Positions 10,358 through 18,866 are shown, numbered from the stretch's first letter. The stretch: 64,000 nt of DNA from Thermoplasmata archaeon (GCA_020348445.1 CP070751.1:4679778-4743777); one strand, 5' to 3'. Notes: generated from the letters alone by a model not told the origin. Numbers and translations are program-made.

Positions 10358-11470
10358 ATGACAAAGGTTACAATAAGTATCATAAAGGCAGATGTAGGAG
10401 GCTGGCCTGGCCACGCAACCGTACATCCGAGACTCATGGAAATCGCAAGGGATATGCTGTCTAAGGCTGTTGAAGGGGCAATCATTTCGGACTTTCATGT
10501 TACGCACTGCGGGGACGACCTGGAGCTTATAATGAGCCATACAAAAGGGGATAACAACAAACATGTGCATGAGACGGCATGGAACATTTTCACAACGACC
10601 ACGAAAGAGGCCAAGGCCCTGAAACTCTACGGGGCTGGACAGGACATGCTGTCCGATGCCTTCTCAGGTAATGTTCGAGGTATGGGACCAGGCATTGCCG
10701 AGATGACTTTTACTGAAAGGAAGGCCGAGCCTGTTGTGGCTTATATGATGGATAAAACCGAACCTGGGGCATTTAATCTTCCCATTTTCAGGATGTTTGC
10801 TGATCCATTCAATACAGCGGGTCTTATCATAGATCCTAACCTGCACCCAGGTTTTATGTTCGAGATATGGGACATTATGGAGAGTAAAAAGGTCATGATG
10901 TCCTCACCAGAAGAGATGTACGATATTCTGGCCTTAATCGGGGCTAAGGGAAGATATGTTATAAAAAGGGTCTATCCCAAAGAGGGAGGGAAATTGCCGG
11001 CAAACGAGCCTGTGGCCGTGATATCCACTGAAAAGCTCTACAAGATAGCAGGCGAGTATGTTGGAAAGGACGACCCAGTTGCGGCGGTAAGGGCCCAATC
11101 AGGTTTACCTGCCCTTGGTGAGGTTCTGGAGCCCTTTGCATTTCCGCATCTTGTATCAGGATGGATGAGGGGCTCACATAACGGGCCATTAATGCCAGTG
11201 AGTGTGAAGAATGCCACATGTACAAGATTCGACGGCCCTCCAAGGGTCGTGGGTCTGGGATTTCAGGTTTCGGATGGGAAGCTGGTGGGTCCAGTTGATC
11301 TGTTCGACGACCCAGGCTTTGATTACACAAGGGAAAGGGCACAGCGAGTTGCCGAGTACATGCGAAGGCACGGACCCTTCGAACCGCACAGGTTACCTCT
11401 TGAAGACATGGAGTACACCACCTTGCCCAATGTGATGAAGAAGCTGAAAGACAGGTTCGCGAAGGTTTAG
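10358..11470 (+). CDS. fbp: Fructose-1,6-bisphosphate aldolase/phosphatase (archaeal type V)
   Basis: This 370-aa bifunctional gluconeogenic enzyme condenses triose phosphates to fructose-1,6-bisphosphate and dephosphorylates it. Its length and the near-N-terminal I-K-A-D-V-G-G-W-P-G-H motif are diagnostic. So are H-C-G-D-D, the F-A-D-P-F and G-R-Y-V-I segments, and Y-P-K-E-G-G, which carries the Tyr/Lys pair that includes the Schiff-base lysine in characterised homologues. The ATG at 10358 is preferred over an upstream TTG because a G-rich ribosome binding site (ggggga) sits 4 nt before it. A TATA-like element lies near 10319. Its presence implies a gluconeogenic capacity. Confidence 0.96.
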   Translation: MTKVTISIIKADVGGWPGHATVHPRLMEIARDMLSKAVEGAIISDFHVTHCGDDLELIMSHTKGDNNKHVHETAWNIFTTTTKEAKALKLYGAGQDMLSDAFSGNVRGMGPGIAEMTFTERKAEPVVAYMMDKTEPGAFNLPIFRMFADPFNTAGLIIDPNLHPGFMFEIWDIMESKKVMMSSPEEMYDILALIGAKGRYVIKRVYPKEGGKLPANEPVAVISTEKLYKIAGEYVGKDDPVAAVRAQSGLPALGEVLEPFAFPHLVSGWMRGSHNGPLMPVSVKNATCTRFDGPPRVVGLGFQVSDGKLVGPVDLFDDPGFDYTRERAQRVAEYMRRHGPFEPHRLPLEDMEYTTLPNVMKKLKDRFAKV

Positions 11471-11565
11471 TAGAAACATAAGTCATTGATCTTTACTCAT
11501 TGTTGATTTAAATAACCACCGAGAATGGATTTAGATAGACATTGAAAAAGATAGGATGGGATAAA

Positions 11566-12369
11566 ATGGCCAGCTCGATAGCCGCCTTAAGGGGCGTTAT
11601 TACATTCGCTGTTGTCCTGGTTATCTTACTAATTATTGCTGTAATCATCACTGCAATTTTATCCAGAAAAGGTAAGAAATACCTTGGCAGAATAATAACA
11701 GGCTGTTTGCTCATTATTTTTTCTTTATCACTTATTATAGGATTTTGGAGTTTTATGGGTATTATGGGACCTGCACAGAGCGCAGAAGATGTTGCTTCCC
11801 AAGAGCAAGAGGGTAATTTTAAGGACCACGATGAAGGTGATATCGTTACCATAAGGGATACAATATCCAGAATTGATACTAAACCCATCTCCAATAAGAC
11901 ATACGTTATAATCTGGTTTGACAGTTCTGGCAGTGGGGATGATGACTTCAACGTTACTTTTAGGGATGATATACGGGGTGATTACAATGAAAAAGATGTT
12001 GTGGTCGTTTTCCTCGAGGTGGTTTATATAAACGCCACTAGCGATATCGAGATACTGAGATACCATGCCCCCGGTAAGGAATTGGGTGCAAGATCTTTTC
12101 AGATTTACCCTTCGCTTTTTGCTGATATCTGGTTTTGGCTCCTTCTTCTCATCGGGATAGTTGAGCTTGTCCTTGGAATCCTTGGATGGAGAAAGAAGAA
12201 ACCAGAGGGGGAATCTGAAGAAGAATCCTCCGAAACAAAAGGAACTGCAAAGAAAGGGAAAGATGAGCTTCCAGATGAAAATGCCTTACTCGTAGATTCG
12301 CAGGATTCGGGTTCCCAAAAAGAGCCATTGATTACAGATAAAGAAGGATTGCCTGATGATGAAACTTAA
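11566..12369 (+). CDS. Membrane protein with OB-like extracytoplasmic domain
   Basis: This protein of about 267 aa is not recognised as a named family. Two N-terminal transmembrane helices are followed by a roughly 100-residue soluble beta-rich segment. Its spacing (E-G-D-I-V-T-I-R, Y-V-I-I-W-F, D-V-V-V-V-F-L-E-V-V) looks like an OB-fold. A third helix (I-W-F-W-L-L-L-L) and a charged Ser/Glu/Lys-rich cytoplasmic tail complete it. The ATG at 11566 follows gatggg; an upstream TTG at 11542 would add eight residues. The function is unknown. The OB-like part recalls the secreted OB protein at 63009-63731. Confidence 0.75.
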   Translation: MASSIAALRGVITFAVVLVILLIIAVIITAILSRKGKKYLGRIITGCLLIIFSLSLIIGFWSFMGIMGPAQSAEDVASQEQEGNFKDHDEGDIVTIRDTISRIDTKPISNKTYVIIWFDSSGSGDDDFNVTFRDDIRGDYNEKDVVVVFLEVVYINATSDIEILRYHAPGKELGARSFQIYPSLFADIWFWLLLLIGIVELVLGILGWRKKKPEGESEEESSETKGTAKKGKDELPDENALLVDSQDSGSQKEPLITDKEGLPDDET

Positions 12370-12406
12370 AAGAAGCGATAAACCGCAAAGAAAGCCGCTT
12401 TTATCA

Positions 12407-13576
12407 TCAATTTTCTGAAGGTTTCACGATTCTCTTTTCTCTTTTGAAGACCAGATATTTGCTACCAAAGAAGTTCACTAGCATCACGATTATGATGGCG
12501 ATGAGCAGAACGAATCTTTCAATGGATAAAAGGGATACAAACAAGTTCACCAATGGTCCTTTATAAGAGCTCCATGCATCCTGATATGTCAACATGGTGT
12601 CGATAATCAATGTTCTTATCAACCACGCACCTAAAGCAACTGCAACGAACATGAAATACTGCTTTGTAACCTTGCTTTTTCTGCGTTCCTTATCCTGGAA
12701 TGTCCACACTTTATTAAGAGCATAATTGAAGGTCACAGCAGCGCCGAATGAGATGGTCTGAGAGTACAGCGTTCCAGTTATTTGACCATAGGCATTTAGA
12801 AAGAAGCTGTAATATACGAGGGAGAACACACCCAAATCCACAAAAATCCCAAGGCCGCCAACAGCGCAGAACTTAAGAAATTGATAAAAAGAGCTGTCTT
12901 TGTGGAAATAAAGGCTCAATGCGTGGGATAGGTAGTTTTTTACAACCTTGGCACCGAGCTTGCTTTCCCCGTAGGCCCTATTCTTAAAAACGTATGGCTC
13001 CTCGACTAAATGCTCATAGTTGCCTTTAACAATTATTTCTAAACCAATTTTATATCCCTTCGGTTTTAGCTCGACACCTTCTATTACCTCCCTCTTCAGC
13101 ATGAAAAAGCCTGACATTGGATCCTTGACCTTCGTAACCGGTCTTGCGATGAGAGACGCGCATTTGGACACTATCTTTCTTTTCATGGTCCAATTCTCGA
13201 TTCCCCCACCCGGAACATGTCTTGAGCCTATTACGAGTTCTGCTTCTTCATTCTGTATATGTTTCAGCATTTTGGGGAGAACTTCTGGTGGATGACTGAG
13301 ATCTGCGTCCATCACACACAGCACATCACCTTTTGCACTCTCCATGCCTTTTATTGCAGCTGAGGATAGACCGCGCTCGTTCTTTCGGACGATGACTTGG
13401 ATATTATAACTGCTTTTTAGGTCTTCTGCCACTTTCGCTGTACCGTCCGGGGAGTTGTCGTCAACGATTACGAGTTCTCCTTCTATCTTATTTTCATCCA
13501 GCACCTTGAATATTCTTTTGACTAGCTGGGGGATATTTTCCTTTTCATTGTATGTTGGCACTATGATAGAAAGCAT
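12407..13576 (-). CDS. Dolichol-phosphate mannosyltransferase-like GT2 fused to GtrA
   Basis: The 389-aa protein joins a GT-A family 2 glycosyltransferase (residues 1-235) to a four-helix GtrA-like membrane domain (about 245-389). The GT2 part begins M-L-S-I-I-V-P-T-Y-N-E and has V-D-D-N-S-P-D-G-T, the D-A-D-L-S-H-P-P metal-binding motif and G-S-R-H-V-P-G-G-G, as in Dpm1. It likely transfers mannose or glucose from a nucleotide sugar to dolichol phosphate on the inner membrane face. This feeds the N-glycosylation that the sequon-rich giants in this window would need. The ATG at 13576 is chosen because the fold starts there; the open frame upstream is a different sequence. Confidence 0.92.
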   Translation of the reverse strand: MLSIIVPTYNEKENIPQLVKRIFKVLDENKIEGELVIVDDNSPDGTAKVAEDLKSSYNIQVIVRKNERGLSSAAIKGMESAKGDVLCVMDADLSHPPEVLPKMLKHIQNEEAELVIGSRHVPGGGIENWTMKRKIVSKCASLIARPVTKVKDPMSGFFMLKREVIEGVELKPKGYKIGLEIIVKGNYEHLVEEPYVFKNRAYGESKLGAKVVKNYLSHALSLYFHKDSSFYQFLKFCAVGGLGIFVDLGVFSLVYYSFFLNAYGQITGTLYSQTISFGAAVTFNYALNKVWTFQDKERRKSKVTKQYFMFVAVALGAWLIRTLIIDTMLTYQDAWSSYKGPLVNLFVSLLSIERFVLLIAIIIVMLVNFFGSKYLVFKREKRIVKPSEN

Positions 13577-13637
13577 TTGTCCACACTCGAATGTCCTCTT
13601 GCCTCGGCACGGTGTAAGAAACCCTGTGGTATAAAGT

Positions 13638-13757
13638 TTACCTGTTTTGGTTGTTTTTGCATGGCTTCCCTTGCAGGTCGTTTTTTCCACAAGAAGGACA
13701 GAACATTGCCTTCATTGGGAGATTTGTTCCACTATTTGGACAGAAGACACCTTTCAT
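13638..13757 (-). CDS. Mini zinc-ribbon protein, possibly a remnant
   Basis: A 39-codon ORF reads M-K-G-V-F-C-P-N-S-G-T, then M-F-C-P-S-C-G-K. This is the double knuckle of an archaeal zinc ribbon, with the second Cys of the first knuckle replaced by Ser (codon agt rather than tgt). A purine-rich site (ggaagg) precedes it. A strong ribosome binding site (aggagg) about 40 nt further upstream leads only to a three-codon ORF. It lies 61 bp upstream of the glycosyltransferase on the same strand. It may be a small functional protein or the N-terminal remnant of a larger zinc-ribbon gene. Confidence 0.4.
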   Translation of the reverse strand: MKGVFCPNSGTNLPMKAMFCPSCGKNDLQGKPCKNNQNR

Positions 13758-13929
13758 CTAATCATCCTTCCAATATATTAGGCCGCCATTTGCCTCCTAA
13801 ATTCTTGAAACTCGATTCCATTATATCTCAAGGTATATTTGCATTTTCTTTAATCATTAAAAATTTTCACTAGACATTCCAGTCATCAACCAGAAAATCT
13901 TTTATCCCATTATACTTTATACCACCTAT

Positions 13930-15270
13930 ATGGATATAGAAAGAGAGGTTCTTTTAAAGATAGAACCAAAGGAAGATGAGAACAAACACATATTAAAAGT
14001 TATAGAGAATGTGAAAGTTGAGATTCAAAGAGTAGCAGAATCACTTGGATTAAGTGTTGAGCCTATTTTGGTTGGTTCTGTTGCGAAGGACACACACTTA
14101 ACAGACCCAGATATTGACATTTTCGTGATGTTTCCCCCCACAACTAAAAGACAGGATTTAGAGCTGTACGGATTGAAGATAGGCAACGCTGTTTTGAAGA
14201 AATGCGAAAAGAAATATGCCGAACACCCATATGTATATGGCTATTACGATGATCTGAAAGTTGAAATCGTCCCATGTTATAAAATCGAAGATCCTTTACA
14301 GAAAATGAGTGCCGTGGATAGAACTCCCTTTCATACCAACTACATTATTAAAAATCAAAAACCTGAGCAGAAAAATCAAGTTAGACTCCTTAAGCAGTTC
14401 TTAAAGGGCATTGGTATTTACGGGGCTGAGGCCGAAATTGAGGGATTCTCAGGATATCTATGTGAATTGCTCGTGCTGAACTATGGTGATTTCAAGAATA
14501 TTGTTGCTCATGCCAAAGATTGGAAAAAAGGTGTGGTAATCACATTTGTAAATGGAGATTTCAGGGAATTTAACGAGACCTTGATAGTCGTGGATCCAGT
14601 GGATCCCGAAAGGAATGTGGCATCCGCTTTATCTGAGGAGAATTTCGCGACTTTCATCCATGCATGCAGGGAATATTACGCAAAGCCAAGATTCGAGTTC
14701 TTCTTTCCTAATGACATCACTCCTGAGCCCATAAAGATCCTGAAAAACAAAATAGAAAGGAGGGGAACGACTTTACTTTGCATAATTTTCGATACCCCAC
14801 AGACCCTTCCTGATATATTGCATTCACAACTTCGAAAATCCATGCGGGCCATTGCGAACCTCTGCGAAAAATATGATTTCAAATTCATAGGTTCAGATTA
14901 TTTTGTAAATACTGAGGTGATGTTGTTATTTGAGTTCGAAGTATATTCCCTACCCCAAACGAAAGTACATAAAGGACCACCTGTATGGCATCCAAATGCC
15001 TCGGATTTTCTTCAAAAATGGACCTGCTCCTCGAAACTCGTTTCGGGTCCTTACATAAAAAACGGCAGTTGGTATGTGGATATAGAAAGGGATTTTAAAA
15101 ACGCAAGGGAACTTATTGAGGCAAAACTCGGCACTTTAAGCCTTGGCAGACATATAAACGGATCAGTAAAAAAAGGATATAGAATCCTTAAGGGCATAAA
15201 GATCGTTGAGGAACGTTACGCCGGGTGGTTGACCATGTTCCTTAATAAAAAATTTAGATGGGAATACTGA
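13930..15270 (+). CDS. cca: CCA-adding enzyme (archaeal class I tRNA nucleotidyltransferase)
   Basis: The 446-aa length is typical. The nucleotidyltransferase signature G-S-V-A-K-D-T-H-L followed by D-P-D-I-D-I-F-V gives the two catalytic carboxylates. K-V-E-I-V-P supplies the third, and G-F-S-G-Y-L-C-E-L-L is the conserved class I segment. The enzyme builds or repairs the 3' CCA of tRNAs. This fits the context: the tRNA-Arg gene about 0.9 kb away and the tRNA-Thr end at 63962 do not encode CCA. The start at 13930 follows an A/T-rich promoter-like stretch without a ribosome binding site. Its stop lies 2 bp from the convergent membrane protein gene. Confidence 0.97.
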   Translation: MDIEREVLLKIEPKEDENKHILKVIENVKVEIQRVAESLGLSVEPILVGSVAKDTHLTDPDIDIFVMFPPTTKRQDLELYGLKIGNAVLKKCEKKYAEHPYVYGYYDDLKVEIVPCYKIEDPLQKMSAVDRTPFHTNYIIKNQKPEQKNQVRLLKQFLKGIGIYGAEAEIEGFSGYLCELLVLNYGDFKNIVAHAKDWKKGVVITFVNGDFREFNETLIVVDPVDPERNVASALSEENFATFIHACREYYAKPRFEFFFPNDITPEPIKILKNKIERRGTTLLCIIFDTPQTLPDILHSQLRKSMRAIANLCEKYDFKFIGSDYFVNTEVMLLFEFEVYSLPQTKVHKGPPVWHPNASDFLQKWTCSSKLVSGPYIKNGSWYVDIERDFKNARELIEAKLGTLSLGRHINGSVKKGYRILKGIKIVEERYAGWLTMFLNKKFRWEY

Positions 15271-15272
15271 AA

Positions 15273-15977
15273 TCAGTAAACATTGAATCTTCCAGATAAG
15301 GATGCCTCATGATCGTTTATGTCTTTCGCAGAAATAATGTATTCATGCATCCCTTGACGAAGATCATATAAAACATATGAGAACTCATTATCTTCGATAC
15401 GGTTCATTCGACCGCTTTGGATTTCTATAAAACTCTCCCCCTCCTTTCTTTTGATCGTTATTTTAACTGTATCCTTGTCAACCTCTACATTATCGACTAT
15501 TATGACGTTAATGCTTACGTTTACATTGTAGTTTAATAGATCCACATTGGTCTCGTTTAGCTTGGTCCAATTTCCTTGGCTCCCAAAATATATTGTATCT
15601 TTTTCTATTGTTGGCGAACTAAAGTCCGAAAAAGGTGGATTACTTAATAGAATCCAGATAGCGAGCCAAGTGAACAGATACATTATAATATTGCCTGCCC
15701 ATTGTTTATTTTCAATCAAGGAAGTATCAATACCAATTAAGGGGTAAATGTGCCTTAAGAAAATAATTGCTATAAAACCGGTCAAAGCAGCTAAAGCGAT
15801 GTCTGCATAAGTTAAACCAAAAGACACTACGCCCATTAATACCGCATAACCAAATGTCACGAAGAGGATTTTTGAATCTCTTACTTCCTTTCTTAGAAAT
15901 TCCTCTTCATCAAACTCGGGCATCTTGAATTCATAGGTTTCTTCTTCTTCCTTTACCTTTCTCCTTTTCTTCGCCAT
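15273..15977 (-). CDS. Membrane protein with C-terminal Ig-like extracytoplasmic domain
   Basis: This 234-aa protein is not assigned to a named family. A Lys/Glu-rich cytoplasmic N-terminus of about 40 residues is followed by three transmembrane helices (about 40-125). The C-terminal half, of about 100 residues, is outside the cell and is beta-rich. It has N-x-S/T sequons and a final strand set (Y-V-L-Y-D-L, H-E-Y-I-I-S-A-K-D) that looks like an Ig or cadherin-like sandwich. No catalytic motif is evident. Confidence 0.75.
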   Translation of the reverse strand: MAKKRRKVKEEEETYEFKMPEFDEEEFLRKEVRDSKILFVTFGYAVLMGVVSFGLTYADIALAALTGFIAIIFLRHIYPLIGIDTSLIENKQWAGNIIMYLFTWLAIWILLSNPPFSDFSSPTIEKDTIYFGSQGNWTKLNETNVDLLNYNVNVSINVIIVDNVEVDKDTVKITIKRKEGESFIEIQSGRMNRIEDNEFSYVLYDLRQGMHEYIISAKDINDHEASLSGRFNVY

Positions 15978-16066
15978 AATAGTTCGGTAATGGTGCAGAG
16001 GATAAAAATGTTTTCTAAAGATTAAAAGCGGGCGTTAGGGAATTTCTAGTTTATAATGATAGCGAA

Positions 16067-16135
16067 GGACGTGAGGGGTGTTCAAGGTTAAGAAATAATT
16101 GATGTGTCAACATAACTTGAATACAACGCACGTCC
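16067..16135 (-). pseudogene. tRNA relic or acceptor-stem mimic downstream of tRNA-Arg
   Basis: On the minus strand this 69-nt stretch begins GGACGTG and ends CACGTCC, a perfect 7-bp acceptor stem at tRNA spacing. Its last 12 bases repeat the 3' end of the adjacent tRNA-Arg, and its T-loop-like part (TTGAACA) is diverged. The D, anticodon and 5' T-stem are not recognisable. It may be a decayed tRNA-Arg copy, an attachment-site scar or a structured 3' trailer. Confidence 0.4.
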
Positions 16136-16162
16136 GCGTATTAAATTAATATAAAAGTTAAG

Positions 16163-16237
16163 CGGACGTGAGGGGATTCGAACCCCTGATCCACGGCTTA
16201 GGAGGCCGTTGCCCTATCCAGACTAGGCCACACGCCC
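16163..16237 (-). tRNA. tRNA-Arg (anticodon CCT)
   Basis: A complete 75-nt cloverleaf is readable. The acceptor stem is GGGCGTG / CACGTCC with a G3-U70 wobble. The anticodon stem is ACGGC/GCCGT around loop CTCCTAA, giving anticodon CCT, and the T-arm is AGGGG-TTCGAAT-CCCCT. The discriminator base is G and no CCA is encoded. There is no intron. It decodes AGG. Confidence 0.95.
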
Positions 16238-16415
16238 TTTCTTTTTTATCTGTAAAGCTATATTAGATAATTAATTTTCTGAAAGCCTTGTTCGTGCTCT
16301 TATTTTCTTTTAATGTTAAAATGATAGGGTGGTAAAAAAATAAAACAATCCTTTTTTGCCGAATTCAAACTTATTGAGATTTCATTATCATAAAAAGCGT
16401 ATCTTAAATAAAGTT

Positions 16416-16474
16416 ATAAAAAATAAAAATTACCTCCTCCCCGGAAGGTTAAAGGCCCCACATGGGGACCCTTT
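16416..16474 (-). terminator. Terminator-like hairpin after the lysine-rich mini-gene
   Basis: An inverted repeat aaagg..cccc / gggg..cccttt lies at 16451-16474, with a 2-nt bulge. It lies just beyond the stop codon at 16489. Reading the minus strand, a T-rich tract corresponding to 16416-16432 follows. Confidence 0.5.
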
Positions 16475-16488
16475 AGGTTGAAGAACAT

Positions 16489-16641
16489 TCATCTTTTCTT
16501 CTTCTTTTTAGTGCTCTTCTTCTTCTTTGTTGTTTTCTTCTTTGTTGTCTTCTTCTTTTTGGTACCCTTCTTCTTTGTTGTTTTCTTCTTTTTGGTACCT
16601 TTCTTCTTTGTTGTCTTCTTCTTTGTTTTCTTCTTCGCCAT
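16489..16641 (-). CDS. Lysine-rich 50-aa mini-protein
   Basis: This short ORF encodes only Lys, Thr, Gly and a few other residues: M-A-K-K-K-T then repeated K-K-K-(K)-T-T and K-K-K-G-T-K units, ending K-R. It resembles the lysine-rich tails of histone H1 or HU-like proteins and would be extremely basic. A ribosome binding site (ggtgag) lies just before the ATG. A TATA-like tttttaaa sits about 75 bp upstream, and a terminator hairpin follows the stop. These signals argue for a real gene rather than low-complexity DNA. A DNA- or RNA-compacting role is an inference. The apparent Phe-rich reading on the opposite strand is its shadow. Confidence 0.65.
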   Translation of the reverse strand: MAKKKTKKKTTKKKGTKKKKTTKKKGTKKKKTTKKKTTKKKKSTKKKKKR

Positions 16642-16806
16642 CTCTCTCACCACATCCTTTTATGCATATAGGTGTGTGATTAAGTAGAGGTAATACTTTA
16701 GTGGTTTAAAAACTTTTGTAAAAAATTTACTTTTTCATCTGTTTTTTTATCATAAAAAAAACTTTTTTAAAAATTAATTATCTATGTTCTGCAGAAAAAT
16801 TTATTG

Positions 16807-17511
16807 TTAACTTTGAATTATCTTAGCTTTCCCGTGCTTACATAGAATCCTTGCGTATTCCAAGGGTAATGTTATCGTATCATCTTTTTTTAAATTGAAT
16901 ATTCTTTCCTCTGTTTCGAAGGAGGGAATATCCTCTAAGATTAGAATTACAGGATTTTCTTTGTGAGAATCATCGATTTGTAAGTTACTTTCATCTATCA
17001 TTTTCATATCTTCTTTTGTTAGATTATTTTCTTCGAAAATACTTTCTTTAGTTAGATCTTTCTCCATGGTTTTTTGGCCAAGGGATGATGTCTTTTTTAT
17101 TTCGCATGCATCTTCTTTGGCATTTAATATAATGTTCGAACGATTCTTAATTAGCACCTCAACGAGGTTATTAAAAGCATTCTTTTCCTCGATTGTCATT
17201 AGATCGATTTTTGGATTCCCTCCGTTTGCAGCAGATAATGCTAACAATACTATCTTCCTTTCTCTGAGCTCATAAATTTCCAAAATCCTTTTTTCTGACT
17301 TATGGAATTCGTCCTCAAGCATTAGGGTTCTTGGGGATGCAGGATCATTTTTACGTTCCTCAATATAATTGGATCTTAATTTTTCTATGTAGTCCATGAT
17401 ATTTTTAAAGAAATGCGGAGGTAGTTTTGTGAGAGTTGCAGAATTCCGTTCTTCACGATATACCTGTGCTATCATTTCAAAATTGAATGTCTTATCTTCT
17501 CTTGGCATCAT
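16807..17511 (-). CDS. gins51: GINS complex subunit, Gins51-like
   Basis: The 234-aa protein has the archaeal Gins51 (Psf1/Sld5-like) order. The alpha-helical A domain (about 10-135) contains L-P-P-H-F-F and the invariant Y-E-L-R-E-R-K-I-V. A variable charged linker follows (about 135-185). A small C-terminal B domain carries L-E-D-I-P-S-F, a T-L-P-L-E-Y-A motif and a C-K-H-G-K-A end. In the replication fork it would join MCM and RecJ-like/Cdc45 as part of the CMG helicase. The B domain after the A domain marks the Gins51 rather than the Gins23 type. Two adjacent Met codons at the start are equivalent. Confidence 0.85.
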   Translation of the reverse strand: MMPREDKTFNFEMIAQVYREERNSATLTKLPPHFFKNIMDYIEKLRSNYIEERKNDPASPRTLMLEDEFHKSEKRILEIYELRERKIVLLALSAANGGNPKIDLMTIEEKNAFNNLVEVLIKNRSNIILNAKEDACEIKKTSSLGQKTMEKDLTKESIFEENNLTKEDMKMIDESNLQIDDSHKENPVILILEDIPSFETEERIFNLKKDDTITLPLEYARILCKHGKAKIIQS

Positions 17512-17662
17512 GCCTACATAGATAAAGTCATATTAGGAATTTTTGAATGTTAATTATTTGCTCAATTACATTCTCACCGCATATTTTATTTACCACTCTA
17601 ACAATCTCCCGTAAGGAATTAAGTGAGAAAATAGGCCTAATAATTCACTTGGGGATAACAAC

Positions 17663-18337
17663 ATGAACGATAGTGAAAAAAAGCAAGATACAATTCCAGC
17701 TATAAACGTATACAAAGGATTACCCATGATAAAAGGCAAAGAGGGCTATGAACCCATGGAGGATAGTGAAAGAGAATATATAAAAATTGAAGATTTGATG
17801 GATAAATTAAAGGAGGACTTCAAAAGGGTATTCATTGTCGATTTAAATGGTATCAACAGAGATAAACCACAACTTGAATTGATAAAAAGATTATCAACCA
17901 AGATGGAACTGTGGGTAGATGGCGGTTCAAGGTATGCAGAGGGTGCAATCGATATCCTCATTGCTGGATCCGAGAAAGTGGTCCTAGGTACCAAAACATT
18001 GAGGAGTATAGAGGAATTGGATAAGGCTTGTGAGCTCTCTCAAAATATCGTCCTTGGTATTGATTACGATAAAGGAATAGTAAGCCCAAAGAAGAAAATC
18101 AGAGAGATGTCAGCTCGCCAATTGGCAAATGAAGCAAAGGATATTGGAATAGAAGATCTTATTTTCAGTGATTTGGCACATATAGCTACTGAGGATTATT
18201 TTAGCTTAGATGTGGGTAAAACGCTGCTAGATAGTGAAATGAACATCTATTTCCACGGTAGATTCGAAAGCGGTCTAGAAAGGTTCAAAGGAATGAATCT
18301 AGCAGGACTTGTAGTGGAAGTGGAAACACTGATTTAA
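17663..18337 (+). CDS. HisA/HisF-related TIM-barrel protein of unknown reaction
   Basis: The 224-aa protein follows the HisA barrel. It has P-A-I-N-V-Y-K-G near the N-terminus, V-D-G-G-S-R in the middle, the V-V-L-G-T-K-T phosphate-binding region and a C-terminal phosphate-loop region. True HisA has P-A-I-D-L with a catalytic Asp; here the Asp is Asn. No other his genes are nearby, so histidine biosynthesis is not supported. A ggggat ribosome binding site precedes the ATG. The next gene starts 12 bp after its stop, so the two are probably co-transcribed. Confidence 0.75.
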   Translation: MNDSEKKQDTIPAINVYKGLPMIKGKEGYEPMEDSEREYIKIEDLMDKLKEDFKRVFIVDLNGINRDKPQLELIKRLSTKMELWVDGGSRYAEGAIDILIAGSEKVVLGTKTLRSIEELDKACELSQNIVLGIDYDKGIVSPKKKIREMSARQLANEAKDIGIEDLIFSDLAHIATEDYFSLDVGKTLLDSEMNIYFHGRFESGLERFKGMNLAGLVVEVETLI

Positions 18338-18349
18338 TTTCTCGGGGAT

Positions 18350-18838
18350 ATGGCTATGAATGAACTTATGGAGGCACTTATTTATTTATTCCAAAGAAAA
18401 GGTAAAAAAGTTCTCTCCGAGAAAGAAATTATACTTTCGGCATCAATGGACCTTGGTTGGTTTACACCCGATGAGGCGAAACAACTTGTTGATGTCTGTC
18501 TTGAATTGAAGCTTTTAACAAAAGAGGATACCGGACTTTCACCAAGCTTCGATTACAAAGATCACAATATCCCAATAGATTTCACACCTAGTAAAAACAT
18601 ATTGCAGTTGGAAGCTCAAGAGCCGTTGCTGTTTTCGGTTATTCGTCACATTGAGTCTAAAACCAACCTCAAGCGCAGTCCAATTTTGGCCGAGATCAAT
18701 AAAAAACAGAACTCTTTGGATGTGGAAATCGAGGTTGCTGCTATGCTTGTCGCCCAAAAATATGATGTTGACATTTTGGGATTTCTCAGAGAAGCAGAGG
18801 TTGAAATCTTCAAAAGGGCACAAAAAAGGAACGGATAG
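18350..18838 (+). CDS. DUF2240-family archaeal protein
   Basis: The 162-aa protein fits the archaeal DUF2240 family. The diagnostic block is an L-S-E-K-E motif followed by the S-M-D-L-G-W-F-T-P-D-E-A-K segment. Then come a winged-helix-like L-L-T-K-E-D turn and I-P-I-D-F-T-P. The family has no established function. The N-terminal part looks like a winged helix and the C-terminal part is helical and charged. The start may be 18350 or the ATG two codons later. It is co-transcribed with the HisA-like gene. A hairpin terminator lies immediately after the stop. Confidence 0.75.
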   Translation: MAMNELMEALIYLFQRKGKKVLSEKEIILSASMDLGWFTPDEAKQLVDVCLELKLLTKEDTGLSPSFDYKDHNIPIDFTPSKNILQLEAQEPLLFSVIRHIESKTNLKRSPILAEINKKQNSLDVEIEVAAMLVAQKYDVDILGFLREAEVEIFKRAQKRNG

Positions 18839-18840
18839 AG

Positions 18841-18866
18841 GGGATTTTATCCCTTCTTTATTTTTA
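18841..18866. terminator. Bidirectional terminator between convergent genes
   Basis: A gggat-ttt-atccc hairpin (18841-18853) followed by a T-rich tract lies between the DUF2240 gene and the convergent MBF1 gene. It overlaps the last MBF1 codons. Confidence 0.5.

Noticed and set aside
16478..16687. Phe-rich ORF of 69 codons on the plus strand
   Set aside because: It is the antisense reading of the Lys-rich mini-gene, which has a ribosome binding site, promoter and terminator on the minus strand.
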